Translations under genes and position numbers: made by a program | Notes under the pieces: generated by a model | Databases searched by the model: none | What the model saw: the letters and a program-made list of their open reading frames with translations, nothing else | What the model was told of the DNA's origin: nothing | From: Chloroflexota bacterium | GTDB taxonomy: Bacteria; Chloroflexota; UBA6077; FW602-bin22 | Reading direction: 5' to 3' | DNA length: 35,863 bases | Assembly: GCA_016875715.1 (NCBI GenBank) | Contig: VGOZ01000028.1 | Coordinates: 1 to 35,863, forward strand | In this document: positions 16,597 to 24,657 of the stretch, one piece after another | How the letters are laid out: each line of letters opens with the position of its first letter | How positions within the stretch are numbered: position 1 is the first letter of the stretch

Positions 16597-17439
16597 TCAG
16601 GCCTCGGCGACGGCCGGCGCGTCGTAGCGCGGCGTTGCCGACAAGGTCGCGACGTGCTCGGCCAGCGTGTCGCAACGCGCGAACCAGAGGCCGGTGTGCC
16701 CGAGCACATGGTCGAGCAGAACGTGGAGCGCCCGGACGCGCGGCGGCCGGCCGGTGAATCGCGGGTGACAGAGCAGGTGGAAGAACCCGGTCATCTCGTG
16801 CGCGGCGTCGAACTCGTCGATCCAGAGCCGCGTCACGTCCGCCGGGTGGGCGATGCGCGGCGCGTGCCCGTAGAAGATCGCGTCGTCGAGCGACCACGAC
16901 CAGGGCAACTCCACGAGCGTCGCCTCGCCGTCGGCCGCGACCTTGATCGCGTAAGGGATGTCGTCATCGCCGAACGAACTGTCGTACAGATACCCGGCCT
17001 CGTGGACGAGGCGCAGCGTGGCCGGCGTCGTCTCCCCGCCGGGAGAGCGCCATCCCTTCGGCTTCTGCCCGAGGACCTGCGCGACCGTGTCGGTCGCGCG
17101 GTGGATCAACGCCCGCTCCCGATCGACGTCCAGTTTTTCCCAGGCCTCGTGCATCCAACCGTGGACGCCCATCTCGTGCCCGCGCGCGACGATCTCGCGC
17201 GCGAGCGGCGCGTATCTCGCGGCATTCCACCCCTCCACGAAGAAGGTGCCTGGCAGGCGATGGCCGTCGAGCAGATCGAGGATGCGCTCCACACCGCGGC
17301 GGGGGGCGTACACGCCATCGGCCGAAGCGCCGCCGGCGTGACCGAAACGGATCAGGTCAAGCGATTCGCCGAAGTTGTCGAAGGTGAGGAGCACCGCCGT
17401 CCGCGCGCTCTCCGGCCAAGTTGGTCGCGTGAAGGGCAT
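16597..17439 (-). CDS. Polysaccharide deacetylase family protein (carbohydrate esterase 4, PuuE-like)
   Basis: 280 residues. The NodB-type motifs are present: motif 1 as LLTFDNFGES (Asp21, with the second acidic position as Asn), motif 2 as GVHGWMHE (His93 and His97) and motif 3 as GWRSPGGETT. No signal peptide is seen, so this is a cytoplasmic member. Cytoplasmic CE4 proteins include allantoinase-like PuuE and N-deacetylases of small substrates. The Asp-to-Asn change in motif 1 is shared by PuuE-type enzymes that can work without tight metal binding. The aldolase-like gene at 17460-18554 lies just upstream in the same direction. Substrate is not determined. Confidence 0.83.
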   Translation of the reverse strand: MPFTRPTWPESARTAVLLTFDNFGESLDLIRFGHAGGASADGVYAPRRGVERILDLLDGHRLPGTFFVEGWNAARYAPLAREIVARGHEMGVHGWMHEAWEKLDVDRERALIHRATDTVAQVLGQKPKGWRSPGGETTPATLRLVHEAGYLYDSSFGDDDIPYAIKVAADGEATLVELPWSWSLDDAIFYGHAPRIAHPADVTRLWIDEFDAAHEMTGFFHLLCHPRFTGRPPRVRALHVLLDHVLGHTGLWFARCDTLAEHVATLSATPRYDAPAVAEA

Positions 17440-17459
17440 CGATCCTCTCCTGCGCGTGT

Positions 17460-18554
17460 TCAGTCGGTCCTTCCGCGCCCGGAAATCGGCCAGACCGCCT
17501 CGACGACGATGCCGCGAACCCCGACGAAGCGGTCGTACAGGTTCACGGTCGTATCGCAGTGGCTCGGCGTCAGCGGCACGCGCTCGCCCGCGCCGGGCAG
17601 AAGCGCCGCTCCGGTGGTGGATATGCGCCCGTACTCATCGCCGGCCGGTGAGTAGGTCAGATCCTCGCGTCCGCGCACGACCGCCGGTCCGCTATCGACG
17701 GAAAGCGCCTTCCACCCCGCGTCGCAGATCGCATCGCCCGCGCGCTGCCGGCTCAGGACCGTCGCCCAGACGGTGAGCGCGGTCTCATACGGCGTCCCCT
17801 CGACGCGCACGTAGTTCGCGTCCATGAAGATGTAGGAGCCGGGCTGGATCTCGGTGACGCCCTCGTGGTGCGCCGCGAACTCGCAGGTGCCTGTGCCCGC
17901 GGTCGTCGCGACGGCGACTGGAATGCCCCGCGCCTCGACGGCACGGCGGCTCGCGCCGAGTCGCTCCATCGCCGCGTCACAGAGCGTCTTCCTCTCCCGG
18001 GCAGGGATCATCTGCTGGAGATGCCCTTCGTAGCCCTGGAGGCCGCCAAAGGTGAGGCCGGGCAGGCCGTGCACGGTCGCGGCGAGATCGGCCGCGGCCT
18101 CGCCGGGGGTGACGCCGCAGCGACGCTGGCCGACATCCACCTCGACGAGAACGGTGACCGTCGCGCCGATCCGGTGCGCGGCGGCGGAGATGTCCCGCGC
18201 GTTCTGCGCATCGTCGACGACGACGGCGATCCGGGCGTGGCGGGCAAGCGCGACCAGACGCGCGATCTTCGCCGCCCCGACGACCTGGCTGGAGATGAGG
18301 ATGTCCGTCACGCCGCCGTCGACCATCGCCTCGGCCTCGCCGAGCTTGGAACAGGTGATGCCCACCGCGCCGAGTTCGATCTGCTTCCGGGCGATGACGG
18401 GGCTCTTGTGCGCCTTGGCGTGGGGTCGCAGCGCCACGCCGGCCTTGCGCGCGAACTCGGCCATCCTGCGGAGATTGCGCTCGAACGCGTCCAGGTCGAT
18501 CGCCAGAGCGGGGGTATCGACTTCGCCGAACGATGCGCCGATGCGGGACTGCAC
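17460..18554 (-). CDS. D-threonine aldolase / D-serine dehydratase-like PLP enzyme (alanine racemase fold)
   Basis: 364 residues from a GTG at 18554, with GGAGGAGG six bases upstream; a longer in-frame extension lacks any signal and reads as non-coding. The fold-type III segment VALRPHAKAHKSP contains the PLP-binding lysine (Lys47). The C-terminal SHCDTTVNLYDRF carries His332 and Asp334 in an HxD arrangement, as in D-threonine aldolases (D-serine dehydratases have HxC). The reaction would be retro-aldol cleavage of a D-3-hydroxy-amino acid to glycine and an aldehyde, with a divalent metal. The deacetylase gene follows 20 bases later, so they may be co-transcribed. Confidence 0.87.
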   Translation of the reverse strand: MQSRIGASFGEVDTPALAIDLDAFERNLRRMAEFARKAGVALRPHAKAHKSPVIARKQIELGAVGITCSKLGEAEAMVDGGVTDILISSQVVGAAKIARLVALARHARIAVVVDDAQNARDISAAAHRIGATVTVLVEVDVGQRRCGVTPGEAAADLAATVHGLPGLTFGGLQGYEGHLQQMIPARERKTLCDAAMERLGASRRAVEARGIPVAVATTAGTGTCEFAAHHEGVTEIQPGSYIFMDANYVRVEGTPYETALTVWATVLSRQRAGDAICDAGWKALSVDSGPAVVRGREDLTYSPAGDEYGRISTTGAALLPGAGERVPLTPSHCDTTVNLYDRFVGVRGIVVEAVWPISGRGRTD

Positions 18555-18574
18555 GGTGGCCTCCTCCGGGCGCA

Positions 18575-18583
18575 CACTATACG
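18575..18583. promoter_or_regulatory. Overlapping divergent -10 elements
   Basis: On the minus strand TATAGT (18581-18576) precedes the aldolase-like gene with a short leader holding its ribosome site. On the plus strand CACTAT (18575-18580) lies 7 bases before GTG 18588. Confidence 0.4.
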
Positions 18584-18587
18584 CCCG

Positions 18588-18887
18588 GTGAATGAAGGGG
18601 ACGTCGCCGCGTTCGTTGAGACGATCGCGGCGGCCCTCGATCTCCACGCGATCCGGCGGGACTTGAGGGCGATCCCGGACGCGCGCTGGCCCGCGGTGCG
18701 CGACGCCCTCCGCGTGCGTCTCGGTCAGGAGGGGCCCGGCGAAGCCGGCCGTGCACCCTTGCGACAGGGCCTGCCCCTGGCCGAGCGGTTCCGCACTCTC
18801 TCCGCGCTGCTCCTCCGGCAGGTCCGCCTCGAGAAGCGTGACCTCGTCGAGGCCGAGGATGCACGGAGAACCATACGGCCGGACTGA
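18588..18887 (+). CDS. Small hypothetical protein
   Basis: 99 residues from GTG 18588 to TGA 18887. The family was not recognised. It looks coding because about five sixths of its codons end in G or C, it has a plausible amphipathic helical start (VNEGDVAAFVETIAAALDLHA), and it has a -10-like hexamer seven bases ahead. It contains many Leu, Arg and Glu residues in heptad-like spacing (ERFRTLSALLLRQVRLEKRD). It is divergent from the aldolase-like gene. The 275 bases between its stop and the Rieske gene (18888-19162) show no recognisable feature. Confidence 0.35.
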   Translation: MNEGDVAAFVETIAAALDLHAIRRDLRAIPDARWPAVRDALRVRLGQEGPGEAGRAPLRQGLPLAERFRTLSALLLRQVRLEKRDLVEAEDARRTIRPD

Positions 18888-19162
18888 GTCGGATAGTCGG
18901 GCCCACGACACGGGCCGACTCGCCAGGACCGGATAGACCTGAGAGTGCATCCCGCTCGCAAAACGTGCAAACTCACCCCTCTCACCTGCTCGCGTCCCGC
19001 GCAGAAAACCTGCCGGATCGATCTCATGCCAGTAGAGGCTGGTCCTCGACCTGACTGTCCGTAACTCTCGCCTTCCTGGCTCCGTCCATCCGGGGAGGCG
19101 ACTGCCCGCTGGCCGCCACCGCGGCGGCGGCCTCGCTCCGCATCGCTGAGATCGCTACGGGA

Positions 19163-20944
19163 TCAGGGAGCCGCCGCGTCTCCCTCGCCGCGTCGGAGGC
19201 GCTGGGCGATCCGCGCGGTTTGGAGCAACTCCCGCTGAGTGGGCGCGTGCGCGGCCAGGTAGCGCGCCGTCGCGATCGCGCAGACCCTCGCCAGTTCCGG
19301 CGCCCGGGGCGCCAGCTCGCCGAAGAGGCGCGCGCCCGCCTCGACCATCTGGTATGTGTGGAACTCAGCATCCTCCCGCACCAGGCACGCGCCGAGCGCG
19401 GCCCACAGCGGCCCGGCCGGTTCCCCTCGACGCAGGTAGCCATCGACCAGCGCCGCCGCCTCCTGCACCGCACCCTGCCGATCGAGCTGGTCGAGCAGTC
19501 GCGCCCGCACGGTGTCCCCGGTCGCGCCGGGATCGTCCCGCTCCTCCGGCATCCGCGCCGGAGGCACGTTCAGGAACCGGTCGAGGTACAGGCTAATCGC
19601 GCCGTGGTAGATCCCCCGCGCGACCTCCGGCGTCGGCGTACGGGTCAGACCTCGGTGGAGCGCGTTGCAGTAGGTGAGCGTGTGCAGCACGGTAATCCAG
19701 TCGCCTAACTCGTTCGCCGTCGAGAAGCGCGCCACCCGCACGACGGCCGCGACACAGAGGCCGAGCGCGACCTCTGCCGGCGCCACGCCCTGCTGGAACG
19801 CGTGATCCAGGGCGCCGATCACGTGGCGCGGATCGTCGGCGAGCAGATGGTTCGCGAAGGCGTCCAGATCGAGCGGTGCCGCGACGCGCGCCGCGGCGAG
19901 CCGCTCGGGGAGCGCCGCGATGCCCAGCCGGGCTAGATCGACGAGGTCGATCGGCGAGCGCCAGGCGTTCTGCTCCTCGCTGCGGGTCGACGTGGCCAGA
20001 CCCCGTACCAGCGATCCGAGGACCAGACTGGACTGCTCCGCGTCGCCTCCGGTCCGGATCAGGAGTTCGACCGCCTTGTTCGTGAAATCGAGGACGTGAC
20101 CTCCGGAGACGTAGAAGTGATCCGTCGCCGCGGCCATCAGTATCTCGCCGGAATCGGCCAGGGAGACGCCGGACGCGAGCGCCGCGGCGAGGACCCGCTC
20201 GGCTCCGTCGGCGTTGCGCACGTCGATCAGGTTGCGGAACCAGGCGCGCAGGCGCGCCCTATCGACCGATCGGGTGGGGAGCGCCGTCTGGGGGAACCGA
20301 GGCGCCATCCCGGCGGAATCGCCCGCGACGTGGACCAGGCCGTGGAACAGTGCGATCGCCCGATCCTCCTCGTCGAGACGGTCGACGATGTTTTCCATTG
20401 CCGTCAGGATTGTCAGGCCGGCGCCCCAACCGGCGCGCCGCTGTGTGACGCCGAACCCCGCGCCAACGCTGAGCGCGGAGTTCACACCCACATCCTCAAC
20501 GTCCGCGAGCAGGCCCAGCACCGATTTGGCGAGGACAAGGTTCAGCTCCTGCTCCATCCCCAGTCGCAGGCGCGCCGATTCGCGGGCGAGCCGATCGCCG
20601 CCGCGCCGGGCTTCCGGATCCACGTACACCACGCCATCCACGACGCAGATCGCGTGGACCGCGACATCGTCGGCGAAAGGATCGAACGTCCCGCCCGTCT
20701 CCAGTTCGAAACGAGCGTGGTGCCAGTGGCAGGTGAGCACGCCATCGCAGATCGTGCCGCGACTGAGCGGAAAACCCATGTGCGGGCACCGGTTGTCGAC
20801 CGCCCAGACCTTCGCCGCGCCCCGATCCGTTGCCGCGAACACCGCGATGCTGTGATGCGCGCCCCGCACCACCTTCGGCTCCCCGTCGATCAGATCCGCG
20901 AGCGGACCCACCGCCACCCATCCCTCCACCTCTCGATCAACCAT
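19163..20944 (-). CDS. Rieske [2Fe-2S] protein fused to a large helical His-rich domain
   Basis: 593 residues. Residues 1-110 form a Rieske ferredoxin: RCPHMGFPLSRG (Cys53, His55) and TCHWHHARFE (Cys72, His75), followed by DDVAVHAICVVDGVVYVD. The remaining about 480 residues are predicted mostly helical and were not assigned to a family. They hold regularly spaced histidines: ALFHGLVHVAGD (His201, His205), DHFYVSGGHVLDFTNKA (His276, His283), VLHTLTYCNALHRG (His421, His430) and IYHGAISLYLDRF (His447). A metal- or flavin-independent oxygenase role, with the Rieske part supplying electrons, is plausible; a questin-oxidase-like fold is one possibility but unproven. The gene is last in a probable operon after the 85-residue protein. 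Confidence 0.82.
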   Translation of the reverse strand: MVDREVEGWVAVGPLADLIDGEPKVVRGAHHSIAVFAATDRGAAKVWAVDNRCPHMGFPLSRGTICDGVLTCHWHHARFELETGGTFDPFADDVAVHAICVVDGVVYVDPEARRGGDRLARESARLRLGMEQELNLVLAKSVLGLLADVEDVGVNSALSVGAGFGVTQRRAGWGAGLTILTAMENIVDRLDEEDRAIALFHGLVHVAGDSAGMAPRFPQTALPTRSVDRARLRAWFRNLIDVRNADGAERVLAAALASGVSLADSGEILMAAATDHFYVSGGHVLDFTNKAVELLIRTGGDAEQSSLVLGSLVRGLATSTRSEEQNAWRSPIDLVDLARLGIAALPERLAAARVAAPLDLDAFANHLLADDPRHVIGALDHAFQQGVAPAEVALGLCVAAVVRVARFSTANELGDWITVLHTLTYCNALHRGLTRTPTPEVARGIYHGAISLYLDRFLNVPPARMPEERDDPGATGDTVRARLLDQLDRQGAVQEAAALVDGYLRRGEPAGPLWAALGACLVREDAEFHTYQMVEAGARLFGELAPRAPELARVCAIATARYLAAHAPTQRELLQTARIAQRLRRGEGDAAAP

Positions 20945-20973
20945 CGCGTCTCGCTCCTCTCGCCGGGATGCGC

Positions 20974-21231
20974 TCAGAGCGCTTGCCCCCGGAGCAGGTC
21001 GAGGATCGGACGCTGATCGGGGTCGTCGTCGACGGACGCCGCCACGGCATCGATGAGCGTCCGCGCCTCCTCCGGGGAAAGCGCGACCTCGATCGCGCCT
21101 TCGCGCGGCGGCGTACAGACGACCAGGATCTTGTTGCTCAGGTCGTCGGCCACGCGATCTCCCATGACCACCCGCAGCACCGTCTCGAACGCCCGCACCG
21201 AGAACCGAAGCAGGACGGCACCCTCCGCCAT
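20974..21231 (-). CDS. Small conserved-looking hypothetical protein
   Basis: 85 residues; ATG 21231 lies three bases after the stop of the M81 gene, so it is almost certainly co-transcribed. It reads MAEGAVLLRFSVRAFETVLRVVMGDR, then SNKILVVCTPPREGAIEVALSPEEA and a polar end. It looks like a small alpha/beta fold with one cysteine; no motif was recognised. Its position between the M81 peptidase and the Rieske protein suggests an accessory function for that operon. Confidence 0.6.
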   Translation of the reverse strand: MAEGAVLLRFSVRAFETVLRVVMGDRVADDLSNKILVVCTPPREGAIEVALSPEEARTLIDAVAASVDDDPDQRPILDLLRGQAL

Positions 21232-21234
21232 CGA

Positions 21235-22620
21235 TCAGGGCGCCCAGGCCAGGAGGCGATCGAGCGGGAAGATCGGCCGCCGGACACGCCGATAGGGCAG
21301 ACGGGCCAGATCGAGATCGGTGAAGCCCGGTGAGAGGAGCAAGATCGCGTCCCGCGCGATGGTGCGCATCTCCGGGAACAGGTAGCCGGTCTTGACCACG
21401 ACGATCCGGTAGGCGCGGGGATCGAGACCAAAATGGGCGAATCGATCCAGAGTGATGAAGCCATCCCGCGCGGTGGTGATGACGACCGTGACGCCGTCGA
21501 TGGTGAGGACTGCCCCATCCTCTCGGAGGCCGCCGACGGTCGCGGTAGTGTCGAACGGTGTGCCGTTCCGCGTATCGAGTCTTCCACCGAGCGAAAGGCT
21601 GATCCGTGCACCGCTGCCGGTCGCGCGACAGGCCGCGACCGCGTCAGGATTGCAGATACCCACGACGAGGGTGTCGCGCGCGCCAGCCGCGATCAGCGCG
21701 CGAAGCACGATCGTGAGATCGCCGGCCGCCCCAGCCGTGACGTTATCGCCGCTGTCAGACAGGAAGACCGGCGTATCCGTCGCCGCTCGGGCACGCGCGA
21801 TCGCGGGACCGATCGCGAGCGTCGGGACCTCCGGCGCAAACCGCTCCCGTGCCGCCCATATGCCCGCGGCGATCTCCCGCGCGGTAGCCTCGCCGGCCGC
21901 TCGCTCACCGACCGCGAGCGCCGCGGTGGATGTGTACTCCGAGTCGGTCCAGGCACACCCGATCACGATGGAGGTATCGACGATCCCGGGCCGCCGATCG
22001 AACGTGTCCAGATTGGCGTAGAGCGAGCGCGCCGGTTCGACATCGGTCACCGCGTACTCGCCCGGAATGAGGCAGGGTGGTTTCACCATCGCGGTGTGAT
22101 GCCGCCGTCCGGCTCGCAACTGGGTGACGAGGAGGTCGATCGCGCGACGCCTCGTGGCGACTCCGTCGCGGTGGGGCGCGGTCCGGTACGCCGTTGCAAT
22201 GTCCGCGGCGGCGATCACTTCGGGGGCGAGGTTGGCGTGCAGATCGAGACTGAGCGCGATTGGCAGGTTCGGCCCGACGGCGGCGCGGATATGGCGGATC
22301 AGGTCGCTCTCGCCATCGCCGATCGCGACGACGTCCATCGCGCCGTGCAGGTCGAGGTAGAGGGCGTCGAGCGGTAAGCCGGCGCGGAGACGGTCGCGCA
22401 GTTCGTCGCGCATCGCTCGGTATGCATCCGTGCCGACAAGGCCATGCGGCGGCGCATGCGCGGAGAGCGTAGGCACGAAGGTGACATCGTCACCATGTCC
22501 GATGAACTGCTCGCCGAGGAGAATGTCATCGCCCCGCGCGATCGTGAACTCCTCCAGATTCGTGACGAGGCTGGAGAAGTTGTTCGACTCGTGACGGATG
22601 CCGCCGACCGCGATCCGCAT
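21235..22620 (-). CDS. M81 family metallopeptidase (MlrC-like)
   Basis: 461 residues, close to the family norm of about 480-500. The N-terminal MlrC domain starts MRIAVGGIRHESNNF and contains LDLHGAMD (His92), LSLDLHANL (Asp126, His128) and AYRTAPHRDG (His150), the likely zinc ligands. The C-terminal MlrC domain follows (FLSDSGDNVTAGAAGD, then VKTGYLFPEM). Named after microcystin linear-peptide hydrolysis, family members probably cleave small peptides or amide bonds in the cytoplasm. TATCAT sits seven bases before the start without a ribosome site, so the gene may have its own leaderless promoter as well as read-through from the upstream binding-protein gene. Confidence 0.88.
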   Translation of the reverse strand: MRIAVGGIRHESNNFSSLVTNLEEFTIARGDDILLGEQFIGHGDDVTFVPTLSAHAPPHGLVGTDAYRAMRDELRDRLRAGLPLDALYLDLHGAMDVVAIGDGESDLIRHIRAAVGPNLPIALSLDLHANLAPEVIAAADIATAYRTAPHRDGVATRRRAIDLLVTQLRAGRRHHTAMVKPPCLIPGEYAVTDVEPARSLYANLDTFDRRPGIVDTSIVIGCAWTDSEYTSTAALAVGERAAGEATAREIAAGIWAARERFAPEVPTLAIGPAIARARAATDTPVFLSDSGDNVTAGAAGDLTIVLRALIAAGARDTLVVGICNPDAVAACRATGSGARISLSLGGRLDTRNGTPFDTTATVGGLREDGAVLTIDGVTVVITTARDGFITLDRFAHFGLDPRAYRIVVVKTGYLFPEMRTIARDAILLLSPGFTDLDLARLPYRRVRRPIFPLDRLLAWAP

Positions 22621-22627
22621 GGGTCCG

Positions 22628-22633
22628 ATGATA
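22628..22633 (-). promoter_or_regulatory. Probable -10 element (TATCAT) for the M81 gene
   Basis: On the minus strand TATCAT ends 7 bases before the ATG at 22620, and no Shine-Dalgarno sequence is present between them. Confidence 0.45.
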
Positions 22634-22657
22634 CCGGCGCATCGGCGACCCGGGGAG

Positions 22658-24115
22658 TCAGGCCGTGCGCGCGGCGCGGATCGCCGTCTCGATGCCCAGC
22701 CGCGCGTCCTGCGCGGCGCGGAGAGGACTGACCGTTCCGCTGAGGACCGGCAGGATGAAACCGGTATGCAGTGCCGGGAGCGCCAGGAGCGGGAAGCCGC
22801 CGGGCAGGTACGCGGCGCGGCGGAGCGAGGCGAGGAGGACTTCACCTTCGTCTGGCTTCAACGCCAGTTCGACGCCACGCAGAAGATCGAGCGTCTGGCG
22901 GCGCGGCGAGAGCATGGTCTCGCTCGCCGCCTCGAACAGCGCCTGCAGCGCGCGGAGCGACCGGCGCAGGTCGGGCGTGTTCCGCGGGATGGCGAGCATG
23001 ATCAGCGGCATGGCGAGAACCCGCGGGTCCCCTGTGACCGGCAGCGCCGTGACGCTCGCGTCCCGTTCCGGGCGGCTCGTGAACGGACCGCCGACGAAGT
23101 CGCCACCGAGCGCCGCACCGGTGGGGATCCCGCGTCGCCCCCGTCGCCATTCGATGAGGAACCCTCGCGGGATGGGGTGCGCGTCCTCACCGGGCAGGTC
23201 CTGTGTGGGAGGCGGCGCGACCTTCGAGGCCTGGACGAGGTCGGCGAGGAAAGTCGCCGCGCGCTGGGTGCCCCCCTCGGTGAGGTCGACGCGACCACCA
23301 TCCGGGCTGACGACTGTCGCGCCCTGTTGCCATGCCAGGCTCCAGAGCGAAGGCGTCGCCGCGTTCACGGCCACTCCCCAGTTCTGACCGCGCGGGTGGG
23401 GTCCTCGTTCGCGTAGCGCCTTCGTCGCGTCGAGGAACTGATCCCAGGTCCAGCCATGGCCGGGGACCTTCACATCGGCGGCGGCGAAGTGGGGGTCGCG
23501 CCGCCAGAGCACCTCCACAGCGACCTCGAGCGGGAGCGCTTGAAGTTTGCCGTTGACGTAGCCAGACCGGAGCGAATCCGTGAGGAAGTCAGCAGGGTCG
23601 TACCACCGCTGTGTCTCGAGCAGCGTGTTCAGGTCGTAGAGCACACCCGCCGTCGCAAGGGCGGGCAGCGTGAACGGGTCGGCAACGATGAGATCAACAT
23701 CGTAGGTCGGCGCACGCCGCGCGTAGGTCGTACCGACAACGGGCATTGGCGGGGGAAGGTCGGCGACCTGCTCCTCCGGCGTGCCAACCGCCATCCCGAT
23801 CGGCACCATGTCGATCTGGAGTCCACGGTCGGCCGGGATCTTCTTTGCAGCGGCGAGGACGCGCGTGCGCAGGAGGTTGTAGTACTCCATCCGCGGGAAG
23901 GCGACGCGAACGCGATGGACGTCCGGCGTGGGGGTCACGGCGACGAACGGCCCGCGCGCCGCGTCCCGAACCGTGGCGACGGTATCGCACGCCGCCAGCG
24001 CGGTCGCACCGCCGGCCAGCGCCATGAGGGTCCGGCGGCTCAGCGTGCTCCGACGCGCGCCGTCCGTCCGCGCGCTGCCTGGTGTCAGGCACCGCCCGGC
24101 GGATGGCACTTCCAT
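22658..24115 (-). CDS. Extracellular solute-binding lipoprotein (ABC transporter family 1 type)
   Basis: 485 residues from ATG 24115, preceded by GGGAG; an upstream GTG at 24151 is possible but unsupported. The N-terminus has twin arginines (TLSRRTLMALAGG) and a lipobox ALAAC with Cys43, so it should be a lipid-anchored, possibly Tat-exported protein. The body matches family 1 sugar- or peptide-binding proteins (YDVDLIVADPFTLPALATAG, GHGWTWDQFLDATKALRE, GGDFVGGP). It would bind a nutrient outside the membrane, but no permease or ATPase gene lies nearby, so the transporter partner is elsewhere. It is followed 37 bases later by the M81 gene in the same direction. Confidence 0.82.
   Translation of the reverse strand: MEVPSAGRCLTPGSARTDGARRSTLSRRTLMALAGGATALAACDTVATVRDAARGPFVAVTPTPDVHRVRVAFPRMEYYNLLRTRVLAAAKKIPADRGLQIDMVPIGMAVGTPEEQVADLPPPMPVVGTTYARRAPTYDVDLIVADPFTLPALATAGVLYDLNTLLETQRWYDPADFLTDSLRSGYVNGKLQALPLEVAVEVLWRRDPHFAAADVKVPGHGWTWDQFLDATKALRERGPHPRGQNWGVAVNAATPSLWSLAWQQGATVVSPDGGRVDLTEGGTQRAATFLADLVQASKVAPPPTQDLPGEDAHPIPRGFLIEWRRGRRGIPTGAALGGDFVGGPFTSRPERDASVTALPVTGDPRVLAMPLIMLAIPRNTPDLRRSLRALQALFEAASETMLSPRRQTLDLLRGVELALKPDEGEVLLASLRRAAYLPGGFPLLALPALHTGFILPVLSGTVSPLRAAQDARLGIETAIRAARTA
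23801..23836 (-). repeat. 36-bp direct repeat, copy 1 (inside the binding-protein gene)
   Basis: It matches 26720-26755 with one mismatch. Both copies are read in the same frame on the minus strand and encode the motif PADRGL(Q/R)IDMVP. Confidence 0.85.
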
Positions 24116-24122
24116 CGCTCCC

Positions 24123-24128
24123 ATAGTG
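24123..24128 (-). promoter_or_regulatory. Possible -10 element (CACTAT) for the binding-protein gene
   Basis: CACTAT on the minus strand ends 7 bases before the ATG at 24115, matching the spacing seen at other starts in the window. Confidence 0.35.
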
Positions 24129-24179
24129 CCAGAGTCGTCGTGCGGTGTCACGAGGTTGGGGGAATTCCCTGATGGTGGG

Positions 24180-24462
24180 TGAAGAGACCGGGCCTACGAT
24201 ACCCCTGCCGAGAGACAGAAGGGGATCACAGAGATGAAACCGAACGAGAGGGTCGTGAAAGTGTATCTCCTCCATACGACCGCGGTGACGTAGGGTGCTT
24301 GGACAGGACCCCGCCGGCAGACGGGGTCGGGTCGACACCGGAGGTAGCGCGCCGACCACCAGCGAGCGGTACACAGGGTCCTCAAGAGGGACCGCGCTCC
24401 GGATCGGCATCATCGCGATGCAGTGGCGCGCACGGCCTGGCTGAGACATCTGCAGGTCCCGG
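24180..24462 (+). ncRNA. Candidate structured non-coding RNA or leader upstream of a terminator
   Basis: This non-coding stretch contains several local hairpins: CCCCT/AGGGG (about 24201-24224), GGTC...GTAT-CTCCTCC-ATAC-GACC (24251-24281), GACCCCG/CGGGGTC (24307-24328) and GGTCC/GGACC (about 24377-24393). It is followed by a strong terminator. The second hairpin exposes CTCCTCC, an anti-Shine-Dalgarno sequence, in its loop. No protein-like frame was found on either strand. A T-box-like string (AGGG then ACCGCG) occurs near 24387 but lacks the central UGG. No known RNA family was recognised. Confidence 0.3.
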
Positions 24463-24505
24463 GAGAGGGGAATCGGGAACGCCCGACTCCCCTCTCTCTT
24501 TGTGT
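24463..24505 (+). terminator. Strong intrinsic terminator
   Basis: GAGAGGGGAATCGGG (24463-24477) pairs with CCCGACTCCCCTCTC (24482-24496) with one A-C mismatch around the loop AACG. The stem is followed by TCTTTGTGTG on the plus strand. The minus-strand exit has no T-run, so termination is in the plus direction. Confidence 0.75.
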
Positions 24506-24621
24506 GAGACGATGCCTGCGTTCACGCGCAAGGTCGCCCACGACTAACGCCGAGGGCGAGCCGATGCCGATGACCCGAAGCGGACGCGTTGTGACGGTGT
24601 CTCACTCGTCTGGGCGGGGAT

Positions 24622-24657
24622 GATGCAGTGAGCATCCATACAGTGATGCTATGATGC
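24622..24657 (+). promoter_or_regulatory. VapBC promoter with array of GATGC operator half-sites
   Basis: Four GATGC half-sites occur at 24622-24626 (+), 24632-24636 (-), 24645-24649 (+) and 24653-24657 (+). AGCATC (24631-24636) and GATGCT (24645-24650) form an inverted repeat with an 8-base spacer that contains the likely -10 TACAGT (24639-24644). The -10 is 6 bases from ATG 24651. This fits autorepression by the toxin-antitoxin complex. Confidence 0.55.

Noticed and set aside
17460-18950. Extended start (496 residues) for the D-threonine-aldolase-like gene
   Set aside because: The strong GGAGGAGG site before GTG 18554 and family length both favour the shorter protein.
20096-21016. Plus-strand frame of 306 codons opposite the Rieske gene
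   Set aside because: Same artefact; the Rieske gene on the minus strand has unmistakable cluster motifs.
24380-24400. T-box riboswitch, because of an AGGG...ACCGCG string before a terminator
   Set aside because: The conserved UGGN of the T-box core is missing, no stem I or specifier features were found, and the next gene is a VapB antitoxin rather than an amino-acid gene.
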